NCBI RefSeq assembly: GCF_012113595.1
Contig: NZ_CP050831.1
Span: forward strand, 4,836,001 to 4,900,000
DNA: 64,000 nt
From: Bacteroides faecium
GTDB lineage: Bacteria > Bacteroidota > Bacteroidia > Bacteroidales > Bacteroidaceae
Direction: 5' to 3'
Shown here: piece after piece, positions 62,210 through 64,000 of the stretch
Numbering within the stretch: the first letter of the stretch is position 1
How the letters are laid out: the number at the start of each line of letters is the position of its first letter
Translations under genes and position numbers: made by a program
Notes under the pieces: model-generated
Told to the model about the DNA's origin: nothing
The model's input: the letters and a program-made list of their open reading frames with translations, nothing else
Database searches by the model: none

Positions 62210-63229
62210 ATGAGTGCAATAATATTAGGAATTGAATCCTCTTGTGATGATACGTCGGCAGCCGTAATCAAAGATGGTTATCTGCTGTCAAATGTGGTAT
62301 CAAGTCAAGCCGTACATGAAGCATACGGTGGAGTAGTACCCGAACTGGCTTCACGGGCACACCAACAAAACATCGTACCGGTAGTACACGAAGCATTAAA
62401 ACGTGCCGGCATTACCAAAGAAGAATTAAGTGCGGTGGCTTTCACCCGTGGTCCGGGATTAATGGGTTCTTTGCTTGTCGGTGTTTCTTTCGCAAAAGGA
62501 TTTGCCCGTTCTTTAAACATTCCTTTGATTGATGTTAATCATTTGACGGGACATGTTTTAGCACATTTTATTAAAGCAGAAGGAGAAGAGAATAAGCAAC
62601 CTCAATTTCCATTCCTTTGTCTATTGGTTTCCGGGGGAAATTCCCAAATTATATTGGTAAAAGCATATAATGACATGGAAATTCTTGGGCAAACGATTGA
62701 TGATGCAGCAGGTGAAGCAATAGATAAATGTTCGAAAGTAATGGGGTTAGGTTATCCGGGCGGCCCGATCATTGACAAATTGGCACGCCAGGGAAATCCG
62801 AAAGCATTTACTTTCAGTAAACCGCATATTCCAGGTTTGGATTACAGCTTTAGCGGGTTGAAAACATCATTCTTGTATTCATTGCGTGATTGGATGAAGG
62901 ATGATCCTGATTTTATCGAACATCATAAGGTAGATTTAGCTGCATCGCTGGAGGCAACGGTCGTAGATATTCTAATGGATAAACTGCGGAAAGCAACGAA
63001 AGAATATAAAATAAAGGAAGTAGCCGTGGCAGGTGGTGTTTCTGCAAATAACGGATTGCGTAATTCATTCCGTGAACATGCCGAAAAATATGGCTGGAAT
63101 ATATTTATTCCTAAATTTAGCTATACGACCGATAATGCAGCAATGATTGCCATTACCGGGTATTTTAAATATCTGGATAAGGATTTCTGCTCTATTGATC
63201 TTCCGGCCTATTCTCGTGTGACATTATAA
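62210..63229 (+). CDS. tsaD: tRNA N6-adenosine threonylcarbamoyltransferase
   Basis: 339 residues, the normal length. ILGIESSCDDTSAAVI opens the ASKHA ATPase-fold domain; metal-binding HLTGH is at His111 and His115; LVSGGNSQIILV, DAAGEAIDKCSKVMGLGYPG and VAGGVSANNGLR are conserved family motifs. With TsaB and TsaE it transfers threonylcarbamoyl to A37 of ANN-decoding tRNAs. An essential cytoplasmic enzyme; followed 62 bp later by cinA. Confidence 0.98.
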   Translation: MSAIILGIESSCDDTSAAVIKDGYLLSNVVSSQAVHEAYGGVVPELASRAHQQNIVPVVHEALKRAGITKEELSAVAFTRGPGLMGSLLVGVSFAKGFARSLNIPLIDVNHLTGHVLAHFIKAEGEENKQPQFPFLCLLVSGGNSQIILVKAYNDMEILGQTIDDAAGEAIDKCSKVMGLGYPGGPIIDKLARQGNPKAFTFSKPHIPGLDYSFSGLKTSFLYSLRDWMKDDPDFIEHHKVDLAASLEATVVDILMDKLRKATKEYKIKEVAVAGGVSANNGLRNSFREHAEKYGWNIFIPKFSYTTDNAAMIAITGYFKYLDKDFCSIDLPAYSRVTL

Positions 63230-63291
63230 ATTGTTCTCGCGTACCTATATTATATAAGGGAATATATATAATTAATATAAAGCAGGGAAAT

Positions 63292-64000
63292 ATGTTTGCC
63301 GAGATTATAACCATTGGCGATGAACTGCTGATAGGGCAGGTTATCGATACTAACTCCGCCTGGATGGGGCAGGAGTTAAACAAAATAGGTATTGAAGTAC
63401 TTCGTATTGTTTCAGTCCGTGATCGGGAGGAAGAGATTCTCGAAGCGATTGATAATGCGATGAAAAGGGTAAATATTGTTTTAGTGACCGGAGGACTTGG
63501 CCCTACTAAGGATGATATAACCAAACAGACTCTTTGTAAATACTTCCATACGGAACTGATATTCAGTGAAGAAGTCTTTGAGAATGTAAAGCGGGTGTTA
63601 GCGGGGAAAATCCCAATGAATGCGCTGAATAAAAGTCAGGCGATGGTTCCTAGAGATTGCACAGTAATCAATAATCCTGTAGGAAGTGCTTCTGTCAGTT
63701 GGTTTGAAAAGGACGGGAAAGTGCTCGTTTCTATGCCCGGAGTTCCACAGGAAATGACTGCCGTGATGACCGAAAGCGTATTACCTAAGTTGCACGAAAG
63801 GTTTCAAACGGATGTAATCATCCACCAAACTTTCCTTGTACAGCATTATCCGGAGTCGGTATTGGCTGAAAAACTAGAGCCTTGGGAAAGCGCTTTGCCG
63901 GAATGTATCAAATTAGCATATCTGCCCAAACTTGGGATTATTCGTCTGAGATTAACCGGACGCGGACAAAAAGAAGAAGAAGTAAAAGCCCTTCTCAGTT
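63292..64000 (+). CDS. cinA: CinA-family protein, N-terminal part (cut by window edge)
   Basis: The frame opens at ATG 63292 and runs past the right edge; 236 codons are visible. MFAEIITIGDELLIGQVIDT and VLVTGGLGPTKDDITKQT belong to the MoCF_biosynth-like (COG1058) domain of CinA. Full-length CinA proteins of about 415 residues add a C-terminal nicotinamide-nucleotide amidohydrolase domain, which would lie outside the window. Co-directional with tsaD and possibly co-transcribed. Confidence 0.93.
   Translation, partial: MFAEIITIGDELLIGQVIDTNSAWMGQELNKIGIEVLRIVSVRDREEEILEAIDNAMKRVNIVLVTGGLGPTKDDITKQTLCKYFHTELIFSEEVFENVKRVLAGKIPMNALNKSQAMVPRDCTVINNPVGSASVSWFEKDGKVLVSMPGVPQEMTAVMTESVLPKLHERFQTDVIIHQTFLVQHYPESVLAEKLEPWESALPECIKLAYLPKLGIIRLRLTGRGQKEEEVKALLS

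Overview
The window is chromosomal DNA of a Bacteroides-type gut bacterium (Bacteroidota). The sequence shows a SusC/SusD pair next to a hybrid two-component sensor, several ECF sigma / anti-sigma pairs, many promoters of the Bacteroides form (TAnnTTTG at -7, TTG or TTTG about 19-20 bp upstream), an archaeal-type ProRS, and families largely confined to this phylum (DUF3098, DUF2874 PepSY-like, DUF4878, NEW3 next to ABC genes). The species cannot be fixed from the sequence alone.

Layout. 1-1418: 3' part of a secreted glycosidase-like protein. 1595-2480: ECF sigma factor plus a very small anti-sigma-like protein. 2676-4672: split ThrE-type exporter and a DUF6064-like membrane protein. 4780-6246 (minus): SDR and HAD enzymes. 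6595-11223: membrane-tethered TPR/HTH regulator, DUF2723 glycosyltransferase-like protein and a DUF3098 paralogue. 11224-12399 (minus): FucP-type sugar transporter. 12603-16949: sigma, FecR and an STN-domain TonB receptor, a surface-signalling set. 17094-24183: a metallo-beta-lactamase-fold protein, then an operon of polyferredoxin, Tat-signal aldo/keto reductase with ferredoxin tail, DUF1893, TonB receptor and ECF S-component. The two transcription units share a 35-bp upstream element at identical spacing from the promoter. 24298-34384 (minus): SusD, SusC and a hybrid two-component regulator, with a predicted small RNA in the gap. 34604-39384 (minus): TolC, HlyD and two ABC-2 permeases without an ATPase. 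39599-41337: tRNA-Gly(CCC) and proS. 41474-48030: response regulator and histidine kinase, a NEW3/ABC transporter set (minus) and two DUF2874 proteins. 48148-51054 (minus): five small envelope or unknown proteins. 51055-52052: a nested direct/inverted repeat region. 52053-56690: a four-gene operon of secreted caspase-like protease, ECF sigma, membrane anti-sigma and secreted CHAT protease. 56781-57452 (minus): FnIII-like lipoprotein. 57558-64000: tamB (minus), tsaD and the 5' part of cinA.

The strongest candidate for an undescribed system is the 52053-56690 operon. A sigma factor and its membrane-spanning anti-sigma lie between two predicted periplasmic caspase-fold cysteine proteases, which suggests an envelope signal relayed by proteolysis to transcription. 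Second is a family of intergenic arrays built on a 22-bp step, found at three loci (about 6.4, 46.5 and 51.6 kb). Third is the shared promoter-upstream element at 17.0 and 18.3 kb.
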